Below are positions 27,426-36,885 of a stretch of DNA of 64,000 nt, piece by piece. The stretch is from Melioribacteraceae bacterium (GTDB taxonomy: Bacteria > Bacteroidota > Ignavibacteria > Ignavibacteriales > Melioribacteraceae). The stretch's first letter is position 1, and each line of letters begins with the position of its first letter. The notes beneath the pieces were generated by a model, which searched no databases, had not been told where the DNA came from, and saw only the letters and a list, made by a program, of their open reading frames with translations. The position numbers were made by a program, and so were the translations under genes. The stretch covers positions 2,699,511 to 2,763,510 of the forward strand of contig CP129490.1 of the NCBI GenBank assembly GCA_030584085.1. Direction: 5' to 3'.

Positions 27426-30269
27426 TTACTTGAGCAGTAAAAGTTTCTTGGTTTGTGAAAACCCGTTTGAAGTAAGTTGATAAAAATAGACTCCACTCGA
27501 GAAGTTTGAAGCGTTAAAATTAATTTCATGCGTACCACTATTTATTAAACCATCAAATAATATGGCTACTTCATTGCCAAGTGTATCATAAACTTTTACA
27601 GTAACTATTCCTGCTTGAGGAATAGCAAATTTAATCTGCGTACTCGGGTTAAACGGGTTTGGATAGTTTTGGTAAAGCTGATATTCTTTCACAAGAATTT
27701 CGTTTTCATCTTCAACATTAGTTGTACCTTCACCTTTTATAATCAATCCCCATTCGAGCCAGTTGCCAACTATTGAATTCATGCCTTTGTCATAAACTCT
27801 CAATCTCCAATCGCCTAAAGTTGATGTGCCATAAAGTTGAGTTAAGTCAGCATCTACCGGAGCAAAACTTCCCTTCGCCGAGTCTAAGTCAATTAACAAA
27901 GTTTCGCCGAAGTTAAAATAAGCTTCTTGATCAAATATTATTGAAGGTGAACCGGCATTTTCATTTTCTGTTTCAAACCAATCCCTATTAACTAAATCAT
28001 ATTCATTACCTAGCGGATCATAAAGTCTAATATGCAAATCGCTAAACTTTGGGTGATCGGATTTAAAGTAAACATTTATATCTTCAATATTTATTTCGTC
28101 AGTGATACTCAACGTATCATTTGTTGATGCAAGTATATGTTCGCGAATTTCAATATTTGGTTTATTGCTGTAGTAAAAACCATTTGTTACATCAATTCTA
28201 AAAAAATTATTTTCCGGCAGAATTGTTTTGTTATTGTTTGATGAATTATCGACTGCCGTAATTTTGTAATCAACCAAATCACCTGTTGACAAATCATCCG
28301 GAACAAATTGTAAAAGAGAGACATAATAATTATTACCTAAAGAAATCATTTCTTCTTTTACCCACTCATCTTCATTCAATCTATATTCGATGTAAACAGA
28401 ATCAAGTCCGATGTTATCCGAAACCTCGGCATAAACATAAAGCGGGAAATTATATTTCGGAGTTCCGTTTAATGAATTATGAACAATTTGAGGGAACTGA
28501 TTATCAGCACCGATATAAAATGAAAAAGTTGAATCGGGTGCGGATTCCGGTAAGTGTACTTTTTGATCAAGTTGATCGGCAATTCTAAAATAATAATCAA
28601 TTTGAACATCATCCCCTGGATTTAATAAAATTGCAGAATACTCATTTAAATTTCCTGTGGGTAATAATTGCATTGATTCAAAGCCGATGTTGTTTATTTG
28701 ATAGAAAACTTTTAATGAATCAACATAAGCTAAGTTTTGAGGTGTTTCCAAATTAACTATGAATTCTATATCACCCGAATTCTCAGTATCTAGAAATGGC
28801 GTATGCTGAATTACTGCTGTTTGAAAAGCATCTAAAGAATACGAATATGCGAAGCTTGAACCCGTCGTCGATGTAACAACCGGGATTATAATCAACTGAT
28901 CAATCTCTGAAAGTTTTGGCTGTACAAATAAATCAAACTGTGTGTTGTTATTTAACTCATAAAATTCTGTCTCTGCAGTTTGGTCAGTATAAATTTTTAT
29001 AACAGCAAGCTGATTATTTCCTGATGGTGTATCCATTAGTAATTGCAAATACTGATTCTGATTTTGACTATTGTAAACAATAAAACTTCCTGATAACGCA
29101 CCTCTCGTACATCCAGAGTTTTCGGCAGGAAGAGATAAAATATTCGAACATAAAGATGGATTCGGATAACTTTCTGCTTCACCGAAACCGGGTAAGTTTG
29201 GATTGTATCTGTTTCCTGTATTATATAACCAAGTATAGTATTCTAAAAATGCTTCGTCAAAAAAAGCACCGTAATTTTGAAGCATATTACCCACACTGCT
29301 GTAAACAGATTCGTTAAACTGTTCACGTCTTTCCCAAATTTCTCTATTGGTATCATCGCCATATTTTTCTGTAAAGAAATGGAAATAAAGATTATCTTCA
29401 TAACCATCGCCTTGGGCAAGTCCTCTGCCCGGTGAAGTAATTTGAGATGAGCCTAAATAATTATAATAATCGTTCGTCTGATCGAAACCTATATCTTCCG
29501 ACCAAGTTGCATCGGCTTCAATGAACCAACCGGGTTCTCCCCAATTATTATAAATGAATTGTATAGCATGTTTAAATTCATGAACAGCAGTCACTTTTGC
29601 AGCGCCTAAAACATTTCCGTCGGGATCACTATTCGGCGGAAAACCATTATAATTATTGTGCATTACAATTTCAGTTCCGGCTGACGTACCAGTATAACTT
29701 GTGTAACCATAATACGGCATATCTTCAAAACTAATCTGATAATATTCCCCGGGATTAAGTGGAATGGGTTTGAATCCAAGTGTATCAATTAAAACTTTCC
29801 ATGAGTGATCAAAATAGTTTGCCACAAATTCAACATAATCGGGAATTCCGTTATTATCTAAATCTTCTGCCGGTACACGGTGCGTACCTGATGTTGAATA
29901 TGTCAATTCAAACTTGCCATAAGGTGAAATGTATGTTTCTGCAGTAACACTATTATTTTTCTTTCTAACGGCAGGTGTTATCATTTCAGTTATGATATCT
30001 ACTGTTTCATTGGAGAGTTTATCTAAATTATTTCTAAACTCGGCAATTAAATGAGTTGCACATTTTTGCGGAGATGAACTTGTAGTAAAAAATTTATCAT
30101 CCAGTTTTGATTGATTAAAACCGGAGTAAAATTTTTGAAGTAATGCTTGCTCATAATTTATTTGTCCGGATTGAAATGCATCTTCAATCTTTTTAATAGT
30201 TTCATTTTCATGAGCAACTGTTGTTAGGATAAATAATAGTCCGATGAAGAGATAATGGAATCTTTTCAT
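27426..30269 (-). CDS. T9SS-secreted putative metalloprotease (MXAN_6640-like) with P-domain
   Basis: A 947-aa protein. After a signal peptide, a metalloprotease domain shows HEFKH (His230, Glu231, His234) and a downstream Glu251 in GEPGWFIEADATWSED, as in the MXAN_6640-type gluzincin-like family. A DLDNNGIPDYVEFV calcium-type loop precedes it. Near residues 720-850 lies a proprotein-convertase P-domain-like beta-sandwich (LHIRLYDPLGNEYDL, GDWRLRVYDKG). It ends in a sorting domain (LYQNYPNPFNPSTQIKF, final KLLLLK). The ATG at 30269 has AAGGAA upstream; a start 25 codons earlier would precede the signal peptide and is rejected. Family name is from memory of the motif layout. Confidence 0.87.
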   Translation of the reverse strand: MKRFHYLFIGLLFILTTVAHENETIKKIEDAFQSGQINYEQALLQKFYSGFNQSKLDDKFFTTSSSPQKCATHLIAEFRNNLDKLSNETVDIITEMITPAVRKKNNSVTAETYISPYGKFELTYSTSGTHRVPAEDLDNNGIPDYVEFVANYFDHSWKVLIDTLGFKPIPLNPGEYYQISFEDMPYYGYTSYTGTSAGTEIVMHNNYNGFPPNSDPDGNVLGAAKVTAVHEFKHAIQFIYNNWGEPGWFIEADATWSEDIGFDQTNDYYNYLGSSQITSPGRGLAQGDGYEDNLYFHFFTEKYGDDTNREIWERREQFNESVYSSVGNMLQNYGAFFDEAFLEYYTWLYNTGNRYNPNLPGFGEAESYPNPSLCSNILSLPAENSGCTRGALSGSFIVYNSQNQNQYLQLLMDTPSGNNQLAVIKIYTDQTAETEFYELNNNTQFDLFVQPKLSEIDQLIIIPVVTSTTGSSFAYSYSLDAFQTAVIQHTPFLDTENSGDIEFIVNLETPQNLAYVDSLKVFYQINNIGFESMQLLPTGNLNEYSAILLNPGDDVQIDYYFRIADQLDQKVHLPESAPDSTFSFYIGADNQFPQIVHNSLNGTPKYNFPLYVYAEVSDNIGLDSVYIEYRLNEDEWVKEEMISLGNNYYVSLLQFVPDDLSTGDLVDYKITAVDNSSNNNKTILPENNFFRIDVTNGFYYSNKPNIEIREHILASTNDTLSITDEINIEDINVYFKSDHPKFSDLHIRLYDPLGNEYDLVNRDWFETENENAGSPSIIFDQEAYFNFGETLLIDLDSAKGSFAPVDADLTQLYGTSTLGDWRLRVYDKGMNSIVGNWLEWGLIIKGEGTTNVEDENEILVKEYQLYQNYPNPFNPSTQIKFAIPQAGIVTVKVYDTLGNEVAILFDGLINSGTHEINFNASNFSSGVYFYQLTSNGFSQTKKLLLLK
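27584..27672 (-). repeat. 89-nt block identical to 25291-25379
   Basis: Second copy of the identical block, inside the sorting domain of the metalloprotease gene. Confidence 0.9.
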
Positions 30270-30472
30270 AAATGTTCCTTGTAATTTTAGGATATTAGGT
30301 AATAATTGATCGGCAATATTAAGTTTAATTGGTGAGATTAACAAGATGAGGGAAATCCTAATATCGAAGCACTAATTTCTAAACGAATTATAAAAGATAA
30401 ATTCGAATGTTAGAAACAAATTAATGCAAGTTAGAGCTAGGCGATTGGGATCAACTTTCACTACCGATTAAC

Positions 30473-30497
30473 AACCGCAGACGTATTGTCTGCGGTT
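30473..30497. terminator. Hairpin downstream of the PQQ-propeller gene
   Basis: AACCGCAGAC/GTCTGCGGTT, a perfect 10-bp stem with loop GTATT. The T-run (ACTTTTT) is on the plus-strand side; on the minus strand only a short GTT follows. It may be a terminator or a palindromic repeat. Confidence 0.5.
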
Positions 30498-30542
30498 ACT
30501 TTTTAATCTCATTGCTCAAATTTTGTGACTAGATACTTGAAT

Positions 30543-32108
30543 CTATTTAAGGAGTAAAAGTTTCTTTGAATCCGTAAAATCACCAGCAGTAATTCTATAA
30601 ATATAAGTTCCGCTTGCAAGATCGCTTCCGTCAAAAGTTAACTCATAATTACCTGCTTGGAGGTGTTTTTGAGTAAGTACTTTTATTTCTCTGCCAAGCA
30701 TATCGTATATTTTTATTGTTACATAGCTTGCTTGAGGAAGCTGGTATTTTATTTTAGTTGACGGATTAAATGGGTTTGGATAGTTTTGCTCCAATCTAAA
30801 CTCTTTAGGAAGTTCGTTTTCTTCTACCGAACTTGGTTCATCTCTTATAGCTATCAGACTATTTTTATGGTCTTGAAATGATGAACTTTGATGTGTGCCT
30901 ATGTACAGTGTACCATCAGAACCGATTGCCGGTGAATTATCGAATTCATTCCCATCAAGAGGAATCTTCCACATAAGTTCCCCTTGATTATTCAAGGCCC
31001 AAAAGTAAACACCACCTGTTGAACCGAAGTAAATATTACCTTCGTCATCGGAGACTAAACCATGATCAGGACGATAGTCTCCCATATAACCCTCATGTTC
31101 AATTATGTATATCCAATTTTCCTCACCCACTTTGTTCAAAGATATAATTTCATGAAAGTTTACGCCATTTTCTTTTTTAATTGCTGGGAATACAATATCT
31201 CCACTTTTCGTTATTGAAGCAGCAGAATATTGACCAAATCCTGAAATTACATTATACTTCCAGTTTAATTGTCCATTTGATGAATATGACAATAGATACT
31301 GAACATTGGCTTGAACACTATCAGTTCCGAAAAAATATACATTCCCTTCATTATCTATTGCGGGATGTTCATAGTTGGGGCTTAGGCTATTTACCTTCCA
31401 AAGAACATTCCCTTCTAAATCTGTACAATAAAAATCAGATGGTTCGTCTGGACGAAAAAGTTTGCCTGTACTGAAATATATTTGTTCTCCGTCAGGTGAA
31501 AAAGAAATCCTTCCAAATAATTCAGTAAAGTTGTTATTAATAAGTTTTATTTCTCCATCGGGACTTACCACTTTTAAATTGCCTGCACTTATGTATAAAT
31601 CACCACCTTTATGAATAGCCATCTGAAATCTGTGGGTATCTGCAACTTCTGTTTTCCATTTTAAATTACCCCAATAGTCTAAGGCATATAACATTCCAGT
31701 ATCAGAACCAAAGTAGATCGTACTGTCTTTTGCTGCAATTGGAGCATTTTCATTTGCCCACCAGTACTCATTGTTATATCTCCAGAATTCTGTGCCATCA
31801 GAATTATATGCATATAAAAAATTACCGGGGGATTGTGTATTTATTGCAAATGTCCCAAAATATAGCATGTCGTTATAGCCTATTGTCGGTCCGTAAATAA
31901 TTCCATAAGGCATATCAGCAGTCCAAACAATGTTTGGTGTTTTGGGTCCAACATACTCGCTTCGTCCGGTTCCTTGTGCATCTCCTCTTAAGACCGGCCA
32001 TGGGGAATCCGCCAATGATGGCCATTCAATCCGTTCTTGTGTTTGTGAATATAGACCGGCTGTTAACACATATAAAACCATAAAAGTAGTTTTTAGACTA
32101 ATTTTCAT
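30543..32108 (-). CDS. T9SS-secreted PQQ-like beta-propeller protein
   Basis: A 521-aa protein with a signal peptide (MKISLKTTFMVLYVLTAGLY). It opens with SPWPVLRGDAQGTGRSEYVG, the usual entry of PQQ-type eight-bladed propellers, and has repeated blade strands (YALDYWGNLKWK, YSSNGQLNWKY, WALNNQGELMWKI). No PQQ-binding or catalytic residues are recognised, so it is likely a structural or binding propeller. Sorting domain: LEQNYPNPFNPSTKIKY, final KLLLLK. The ATG at 32108 is chosen over a TTG two codons upstream. There is no clear Shine-Dalgarno, and a palindrome sits just upstream in the leader. Confidence 0.88.
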   Translation of the reverse strand: MKISLKTTFMVLYVLTAGLYSQTQERIEWPSLADSPWPVLRGDAQGTGRSEYVGPKTPNIVWTADMPYGIIYGPTIGYNDMLYFGTFAINTQSPGNFLYAYNSDGTEFWRYNNEYWWANENAPIAAKDSTIYFGSDTGMLYALDYWGNLKWKTEVADTHRFQMAIHKGGDLYISAGNLKVVSPDGEIKLINNNFTELFGRISFSPDGEQIYFSTGKLFRPDEPSDFYCTDLEGNVLWKVNSLSPNYEHPAIDNEGNVYFFGTDSVQANVQYLLSYSSNGQLNWKYNVISGFGQYSAASITKSGDIVFPAIKKENGVNFHEIISLNKVGEENWIYIIEHEGYMGDYRPDHGLVSDDEGNIYFGSTGGVYFWALNNQGELMWKIPLDGNEFDNSPAIGSDGTLYIGTHQSSSFQDHKNSLIAIRDEPSSVEENELPKEFRLEQNYPNPFNPSTKIKYQLPQASYVTIKIYDMLGREIKVLTQKHLQAGNYELTFDGSDLASGTYIYRITAGDFTDSKKLLLLK

Positions 32109-32117
32109 ATTCAACCG

Positions 32118-32141
32118 GCGGGCTATTATTATATAGCCCGC
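32118..32141. repeat. Palindromic element in the leader of the PQQ-propeller gene
   Basis: GCGGGCTAT (32118-32126) pairs with ATAGCCCGC (32133-32141) around a 6-nt AT loop, 10 nt upstream of the ATG at 32108 and 10 nt from the sorting-domain remnant. It is GC-rich against an AT-rich background. Confidence 0.6.
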
Positions 32142-32151
32142 GCTCCTATTT

Positions 32152-32277
32152 TTATTTCATTAAAATTAATTTTTTGGAATCAGAATACTCTCCGCTGACA
32201 ATGGAATAAATATAGACACCGATAGACATGTTTTCAGAGATTAACTTCAAAGGATAAATATCTCTTCTTCTAAAGTA
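32152..32277 (-). pseudogene. Remnant of a T9SS sorting domain
   Basis: A 41-codon open frame without a start ends LISENMSIGVYIYSIVSGEY, then SDSKKLILMK and TAA. This is the last two strands of a type A sorting domain (LSSGVYFYR...KKLLLLK). An in-frame TGA lies at 32278-32280 and the NYPNPFNP part is missing. The rest of the 332-nt spacer (32109-32440) holds a palindrome, a nine-G run at 32338-32346 and a terminator. Confidence 0.72.
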
Positions 32278-32337
32278 TCAAACTAATTTTAAAAAGCAAA
32301 TTAAATTTTTATAAACTCATACTTTCTAAAATTAGAT

Positions 32338-32346
32338 GGGGGGGGG
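32338..32346. repeat. Homopolymeric G tract (nine G)
   Basis: Nine consecutive G's in an AT-rich spacer, about 95 nt downstream of the stop of the TonB receptor gene at 32441. Tracts of this kind are prone to slippage or sequencing error. Confidence 0.9.
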
Positions 32347-32401
32347 AGAGATAACTGTTTGATATTAAACTTAGATGAGCAGTAACTAAATTCTAATATT
32401 A

Positions 32402-32435
32402 AAATTCTAATCCGTTAGTTAACAGATTAGAATTT
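32402..32435 (-). terminator. Terminator after the TonB receptor operon
   Basis: AAATTCTAATC/GATTAGAATTT, an 11-bp AT-rich stem with a 12-nt loop, immediately after the stop at 32441. A further copy of AAATTCTAAT lies next to it. Confidence 0.6.
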
Positions 32436-32440
32436 AGGTT

Positions 32441-34609
32441 TCAAAAATAAGCATCTAACCGAAATGAAAAGTTTCTAAGCGGTTGAAGATTGCCGAGAAA
32501 TTCCACATAATTATAATTTAGCAAGTTATAAACATTAGCAGAAATTTTTAGAGGCGTATCAAATAAATTAAAATTGTAGCCGGCACTTAAATCCCAAACA
32601 TAAACTTCAACTCGTAGATCACCATCAACAATTAGTTCGATCGGCGGTTGGACAATTGTTTCGTCAATTTCTTCAATTCTGCTCCAATATCTATAATAAA
32701 CTCCAAACTCGAACGGGTAAGGCGTATAATTAAGTGATGCATAAACTCTATGTCGTGGGCGGTATTTCAAGGATTTTTTTGTTTCAAGATCCTGCGACCA
32801 TAAGTATGTATAGCCGATGTTAAAATCCAGTAAACCGGGAATAATTTTATAATCCGATACAAGTTCGGCGCCTTGTATTCTTGCTTTAGGAAGATTAATA
32901 AATTTTATAGCAAGACCGTCTTCGTCATTAATAAAATTCGGTTCCACAAAATTGTTGTATTCGGTTTGAAAGAATGCAGCATCAAAATATAAATTTGGAA
33001 GTGGCTTATAGATTGCGCCTATTTCGAAAGACAAGCTTGTTTCATAGGTTAAATCAGTATTCTTCTTTATGTCGACCCCACCGATACTGACTGTAGTAAA
33101 AACTTCAGCCGGTGTCGGAGCCCTGAATCCCGTGCCAATCGAACCACGAAGAATAACATCATCCAATAACTTATAGTTTAATCCAAGCTTCGGCGTGATT
33201 GCATTTGCGGCATCAACCGAATCAATTTTGATGTAGTCATACCGAGCACCCAAAGTAGTGGTCAGTTTTGGTATTCCTCTAAATTCCGTATGGAGATAAC
33301 CAGAACCGGTAAAAAATTTAGGACTCGAAAATACATTCGAACTTACATTTGCATAAGTCTGTTCAGTACCAGCGATAAATGTCCAATCTTTATGTGGTGA
33401 ATAGTTAGTTATAATTTCATTTCTTAACAAGAGCGCATTTGATTCGGTAATCTCAACTCCTCGTCCTTCAAAATCGGAAGAGTACACACCGGGTTTAACT
33501 TGAATAGAAAACTTATCACTGAATTTATGCTTGAATAAAAGAGTTCCAAAATATCTATCCGAGACTACAATTTGATCTCTATCGGCATCCGGTGGACGAA
33601 GCACATTACGCGAATCTTTCCAAAAATTAAACTGTCCGCGATTCATCGCCAAATAATTGCCAATAAATGTAACCGACGTATTATCATTGAAATCATAACT
33701 TAGTTTTGTGTAAAATAAATGCCGCTTGTTGTGATCATTTTCACGGTGACCATCATTGTTTGTTCTTCTGTATGAAATTGAGTATCCAAAATTTCCTAAA
33801 GAGTTCGAGTGAGTTAATGAATAACCGTAAAAAGTTCGAGTAGTTTTAGACCACTCCCAAAGATCAACAGATGGATTGTCATAAAATCCACCATGAGAAC
33901 TAAAATGAACGATAGATTTCTTAGGAGCTTTTTTAGTTATAATATTTACAACACCACCGATTGCAGTTGAACCGTAAAGCGAACTTGCCGGACCTTTAAT
34001 TACCTCAATTTGTTCAACATCGGTTAAAGGAATAAATTCCCAAACAATTTCACCGGTATCGCCCGTGTACATCGGTACACCGTCTATTGCTACAAGAACA
34101 CGCGAACCTGCACCCAAACTATATCCTGCCGAACCGCGAATACTCGGTTGTTCATCAGCCATACTGAAACCCGATACATATCGTAACACATCACCCAAAT
34201 TTGTAAAATTTCTATCGTCAATAACATCCGGCGGAACAACAGTAGTACTAACTGTTAGATCCTCTACACTTTGTTCATATTTTCCGGCGGAAACAATTAT
34301 TTGTCCGGTTTGAATTGCTTCTTCTATCAAAGTAATTCGAATTGGTTGATAACTTTCATTGAAATCAATGTTTACATTTTGCTTTTGATATCCTACGAAA
34401 CTGACTTCCAACACATATTTACCGTAATTAATATTATCTATCTCAAAGGCACCATCAACGTCGGTTGCGGAACCGATTGATAGTTCTGAAATCATAACAT
34501 TCGCTCCGACAAGAGGATTACCGGATTGATCAACAATATAGCCGGACAATTTTCCTGTCTGTGCAAGTGTTGTTGTAAATAATATTAATATGTAAAAAAT
34601 ATTTTTCAT
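32441..34609 (-). CDS. TonB-dependent receptor with CarboxypepD_reg-like N-terminal domain
   Basis: A 722-aa outer-membrane receptor. A signal peptide is followed by an 85-residue carboxypeptidase-regulatory-like domain (GKLSGYIVDQSGNPLVGANV, GSATDVDGAFEIDNI), typical of SusC-type and other Bacteroidota receptors, then the plug (VLRYVSGFSMADEQPSIRGS, VEQIEVIKGPASSLYGSTA) and a barrel ending NFSFRLDAYF. Start: ATG 34609, 7 nt after the lipoprotein stop; a GTG at 34657 would overlap that gene and is rejected. The ligand is unknown. It is the last gene of a three-gene unit with the lipoprotein and the Wzi-like barrel. Confidence 0.9.
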   Translation of the reverse strand: MKNIFYILILFTTTLAQTGKLSGYIVDQSGNPLVGANVMISELSIGSATDVDGAFEIDNINYGKYVLEVSFVGYQKQNVNIDFNESYQPIRITLIEEAIQTGQIIVSAGKYEQSVEDLTVSTTVVPPDVIDDRNFTNLGDVLRYVSGFSMADEQPSIRGSAGYSLGAGSRVLVAIDGVPMYTGDTGEIVWEFIPLTDVEQIEVIKGPASSLYGSTAIGGVVNIITKKAPKKSIVHFSSHGGFYDNPSVDLWEWSKTTRTFYGYSLTHSNSLGNFGYSISYRRTNNDGHRENDHNKRHLFYTKLSYDFNDNTSVTFIGNYLAMNRGQFNFWKDSRNVLRPPDADRDQIVVSDRYFGTLLFKHKFSDKFSIQVKPGVYSSDFEGRGVEITESNALLLRNEIITNYSPHKDWTFIAGTEQTYANVSSNVFSSPKFFTGSGYLHTEFRGIPKLTTTLGARYDYIKIDSVDAANAITPKLGLNYKLLDDVILRGSIGTGFRAPTPAEVFTTVSIGGVDIKKNTDLTYETSLSFEIGAIYKPLPNLYFDAAFFQTEYNNFVEPNFINDEDGLAIKFINLPKARIQGAELVSDYKIIPGLLDFNIGYTYLWSQDLETKKSLKYRPRHRVYASLNYTPYPFEFGVYYRYWSRIEEIDETIVQPPIELIVDGDLRVEVYVWDLSAGYNFNLFDTPLKISANVYNLLNYNYVEFLGNLQPLRNFSFRLDAYF

Positions 34610-34616
34610 ATATAAT

Positions 34617-35129
34617 CTACCCACCCGGCGGCTGCGGAGGTGGATTATTAAAATCACAAGTGATATTTACATTCTCCGTCATTCTTCCTTCATTAACAAT
34701 AATACTTCCCGGTTTAGAATTGTCATTTAGAGCGTAATAAACACCGACAACAAACCAATCTTTTCTATCTAACGATAAAGCTTCCTTTGTTGATTGCGCA
34801 ACAACAATATATTTATAAGTTCCCGGAGCAATATTTACATCTAATAAATTATTTGTCCTGGAATCATAGTCTAAAATTACGGTGCCGCTATCAATTTCAT
34901 TACTCACATAACTTAAATTCGGTGGGAAGAAATCAGCTTCGGAAAGAATTTCATTTTTGAATAATACAATGTGAGTTCTTGCTACTCCGGAAGGCCAATC
35001 ACCTAAAAAATTAACCGTACCTGCAATGCCCGTATTTTCGGGATCAACCGGTTCGGGATTTGGTTCAATTCCCTTATCACAGCTAACTATAAGAAACAAC
35101 AACGATATTATTGCAACTATTTTTTTCAT
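34617..35129 (-). CDS. Lipoprotein of the TonB receptor locus
   Basis: A 170-aa protein with signal peptide and lipobox IVSC (Cys17), then a predicted all-beta body (TGIAGTVNFLGDWPSG, LLDVNIAPGTYKYIVVAQ) and a Pro-rich end (NNPPPQPPGG). I know no named family; it resembles the small Ig-like surface lipoproteins encoded with TonB receptors. The ATG overlaps the stop of the upstream barrel gene (TAATG), so it is translationally coupled. It may help capture ligand for the receptor, by analogy only. Confidence 0.8.
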   Translation of the reverse strand: MKKIVAIISLLFLIVSCDKGIEPNPEPVDPENTGIAGTVNFLGDWPSGVARTHIVLFKNEILSEADFFPPNLSYVSNEIDSGTVILDYDSRTNNLLDVNIAPGTYKYIVVAQSTKEALSLDRKDWFVVGVYYALNDNSKPGSIIVNEGRMTENVNITCDFNNPPPQPPGG

Positions 35130-36796
35130 TAGAATTGAAGTTTCATAATAAGTTGTGCATAACTTAAGTTCTCAGAAAATTTCTCGGTTACATGATCCTG
35201 ATAAATATAGTTATAAGAAATATCAAAAATAATATCCCGGAACGGTTCGATTTTTAGATTAGCAATTATTTCTGTTATATTAACCCGGTTACCATCGAGG
35301 AAAGGAGCATCAAAGGGATCTACTCCATCTCTGTAAGGTTGAAAGGCATCACCACCCACATTTTTAATAATAATACCATTCTCACCAACTATATTATTGC
35401 CCGATCTTCCATAACTGTAGGCTATAGAAGGTCTGATCCACTCATTAAAATTATAAGCCGCTCTAATAAAAATTTCATCTGCATTAGGACCAATTCTATG
35501 TCCGAGAATTTGATCAAATGCAGTAAATGTATTTTTATTGTTAGTGTGAGAATATGTATATGGTCGAATTTTTGTGTACTCGGCAAAGAGCGAAAGATCG
35601 CATAGTCCAAACGGTTGATACCACATTGCACCAAGCTGATATCCGGTTTTATTTGAGAATCTAGAAAGGTGCTGCAAATGTCCGAGTAAATTTTCATCGA
35701 GAAAAAAAGTGCCGTGGAATTCCAAATTCTTTATAAAATTAGTCTTTGCATCAAGAAATAATAAACCATTATCACGGTCTTGAAGAGACATCTCTGCAAA
35801 CTTATAAAATAACAGCGGATTAAAATAAGCTAGGTCAATTCCCCTATCGGAATAAACAATCATTTCACCAATTCCGAAATCCATAAAGTCCGGGAAGCTA
35901 AACTTAAACCGATTCATTGCAATATATTTTGTATAGAGTTTGGTTCTATCGAAATCAAAATCGCCAACGGTGGAGGCGTGTATTGATGTAAAATTCACAA
36001 ATCCATATTTGATATTGAACTTGAAAAAATCCATCGTGGGATGATCGCCCGAAATTGCAAGTTTACTATTATACCCATAACCGAAAGTAAATTTTTCTCT
36101 GCCAAGTTGAACGGTTATATCCATATTATCTGTCGGTTGAGCATTATACTGAAGATAGCCTTCAACAAAATCATAATTAATAATATTTTCAATGTCTTCG
36201 ATAAACTTAAAATTATAATTCAATCGGGGATCAAGAATTGCCGAGAAATCTTTATTACCGCTTACTCCGCCTTTTACAATTGTTAAATTATAACCAAGTT
36301 TTGAAAACAATGTACCGCGGAATCTAAAGCCAATATCATACAACTCAGAATTATTTACCGAAGGTTTAATTCTGTGTCCATAATTAAAAGTGCCCATCAT
36401 TTCAACAAAGAGATTATTATCACCATCTTTATAAGTGTAGAGATATTTTTGTTTATCATCGAAAAGAGAAAAAGGTGATGTAAAAATATTCGGCGATGAC
36501 CCGAATAAATTCCATGTGTTTTCTTCACTTATCTCATTAGGATAAAACTCAATTCTATATTTTTCAAACAATTTCATTTCGGTTGTGCTTAATTCATTTT
36601 TGCGAGCTTCAATTTTTTCCAAAAATTCTCTTACTTCACCGAACCTTAAATTCGGGACATCTTCATCGATTCCGTAGATTATTTTTTTTATTTCCATTTC
36701 TTTTAGAAATGTATAAACTCCGTGATCTAAAGGAACATTTTCTACTTGCGATAGTAATAATAGAGATATGAGAAAGAATAGTGATATTTTTTTCAT
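35129..36796 (-). CDS. Outer-membrane beta-barrel, capsule-assembly Wzi-like
   Basis: A 555-aa protein with signal peptide, an N-terminal helical part of about 60 residues (FGEVREFLEKIEARKNEL), and then alternating amphipathic strands (YNLTIVKGGVSGNKDF, MDITVQLGREKFTFGYG, LSLFAEYTKIRPYTY) to a terminal aromatic MKLQF, the BAM signal of outer-membrane barrels. The strand pattern, with GREKFTFGYGYN and YFNPLLFYKF, recalls Wzi-family proteins that bind capsule or exopolysaccharide. First gene of the unit with the lipoprotein and TonB receptor. The Wzi assignment is moderate; barrel nature is firm. Confidence 0.78.
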   Translation of the reverse strand: MKKISLFFLISLLLLSQVENVPLDHGVYTFLKEMEIKKIIYGIDEDVPNLRFGEVREFLEKIEARKNELSTTEMKLFEKYRIEFYPNEISEENTWNLFGSSPNIFTSPFSLFDDKQKYLYTYKDGDNNLFVEMMGTFNYGHRIKPSVNNSELYDIGFRFRGTLFSKLGYNLTIVKGGVSGNKDFSAILDPRLNYNFKFIEDIENIINYDFVEGYLQYNAQPTDNMDITVQLGREKFTFGYGYNSKLAISGDHPTMDFFKFNIKYGFVNFTSIHASTVGDFDFDRTKLYTKYIAMNRFKFSFPDFMDFGIGEMIVYSDRGIDLAYFNPLLFYKFAEMSLQDRDNGLLFLDAKTNFIKNLEFHGTFFLDENLLGHLQHLSRFSNKTGYQLGAMWYQPFGLCDLSLFAEYTKIRPYTYSHTNNKNTFTAFDQILGHRIGPNADEIFIRAAYNFNEWIRPSIAYSYGRSGNNIVGENGIIIKNVGGDAFQPYRDGVDPFDAPFLDGNRVNITEIIANLKIEPFRDIIFDISYNYIYQDHVTEKFSENLSYAQLIMKLQF

Positions 36797-36885
36797 AATT
36801 ATAAAAATTGATTGAATTAATGCGTTATAATATCAAAAAAAAAGAAAAGAAACGAGAAAAGAGAAGTTTAGCTGGGGTTAAAAAA

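Noticed and set aside
32109-32440. Possible CRISPR or tandem repeat array in the spacer
   Set aside because: Repeats of AAATTCTAAT are only short and irregular, with no spaced array. No CRISPR array or cas gene is seen anywhere in the window.
34610-34657. GTG start for the TonB receptor
   Set aside because: It overlaps the lipoprotein gene and adds residues before a good signal peptide that begins at ATG 34609.
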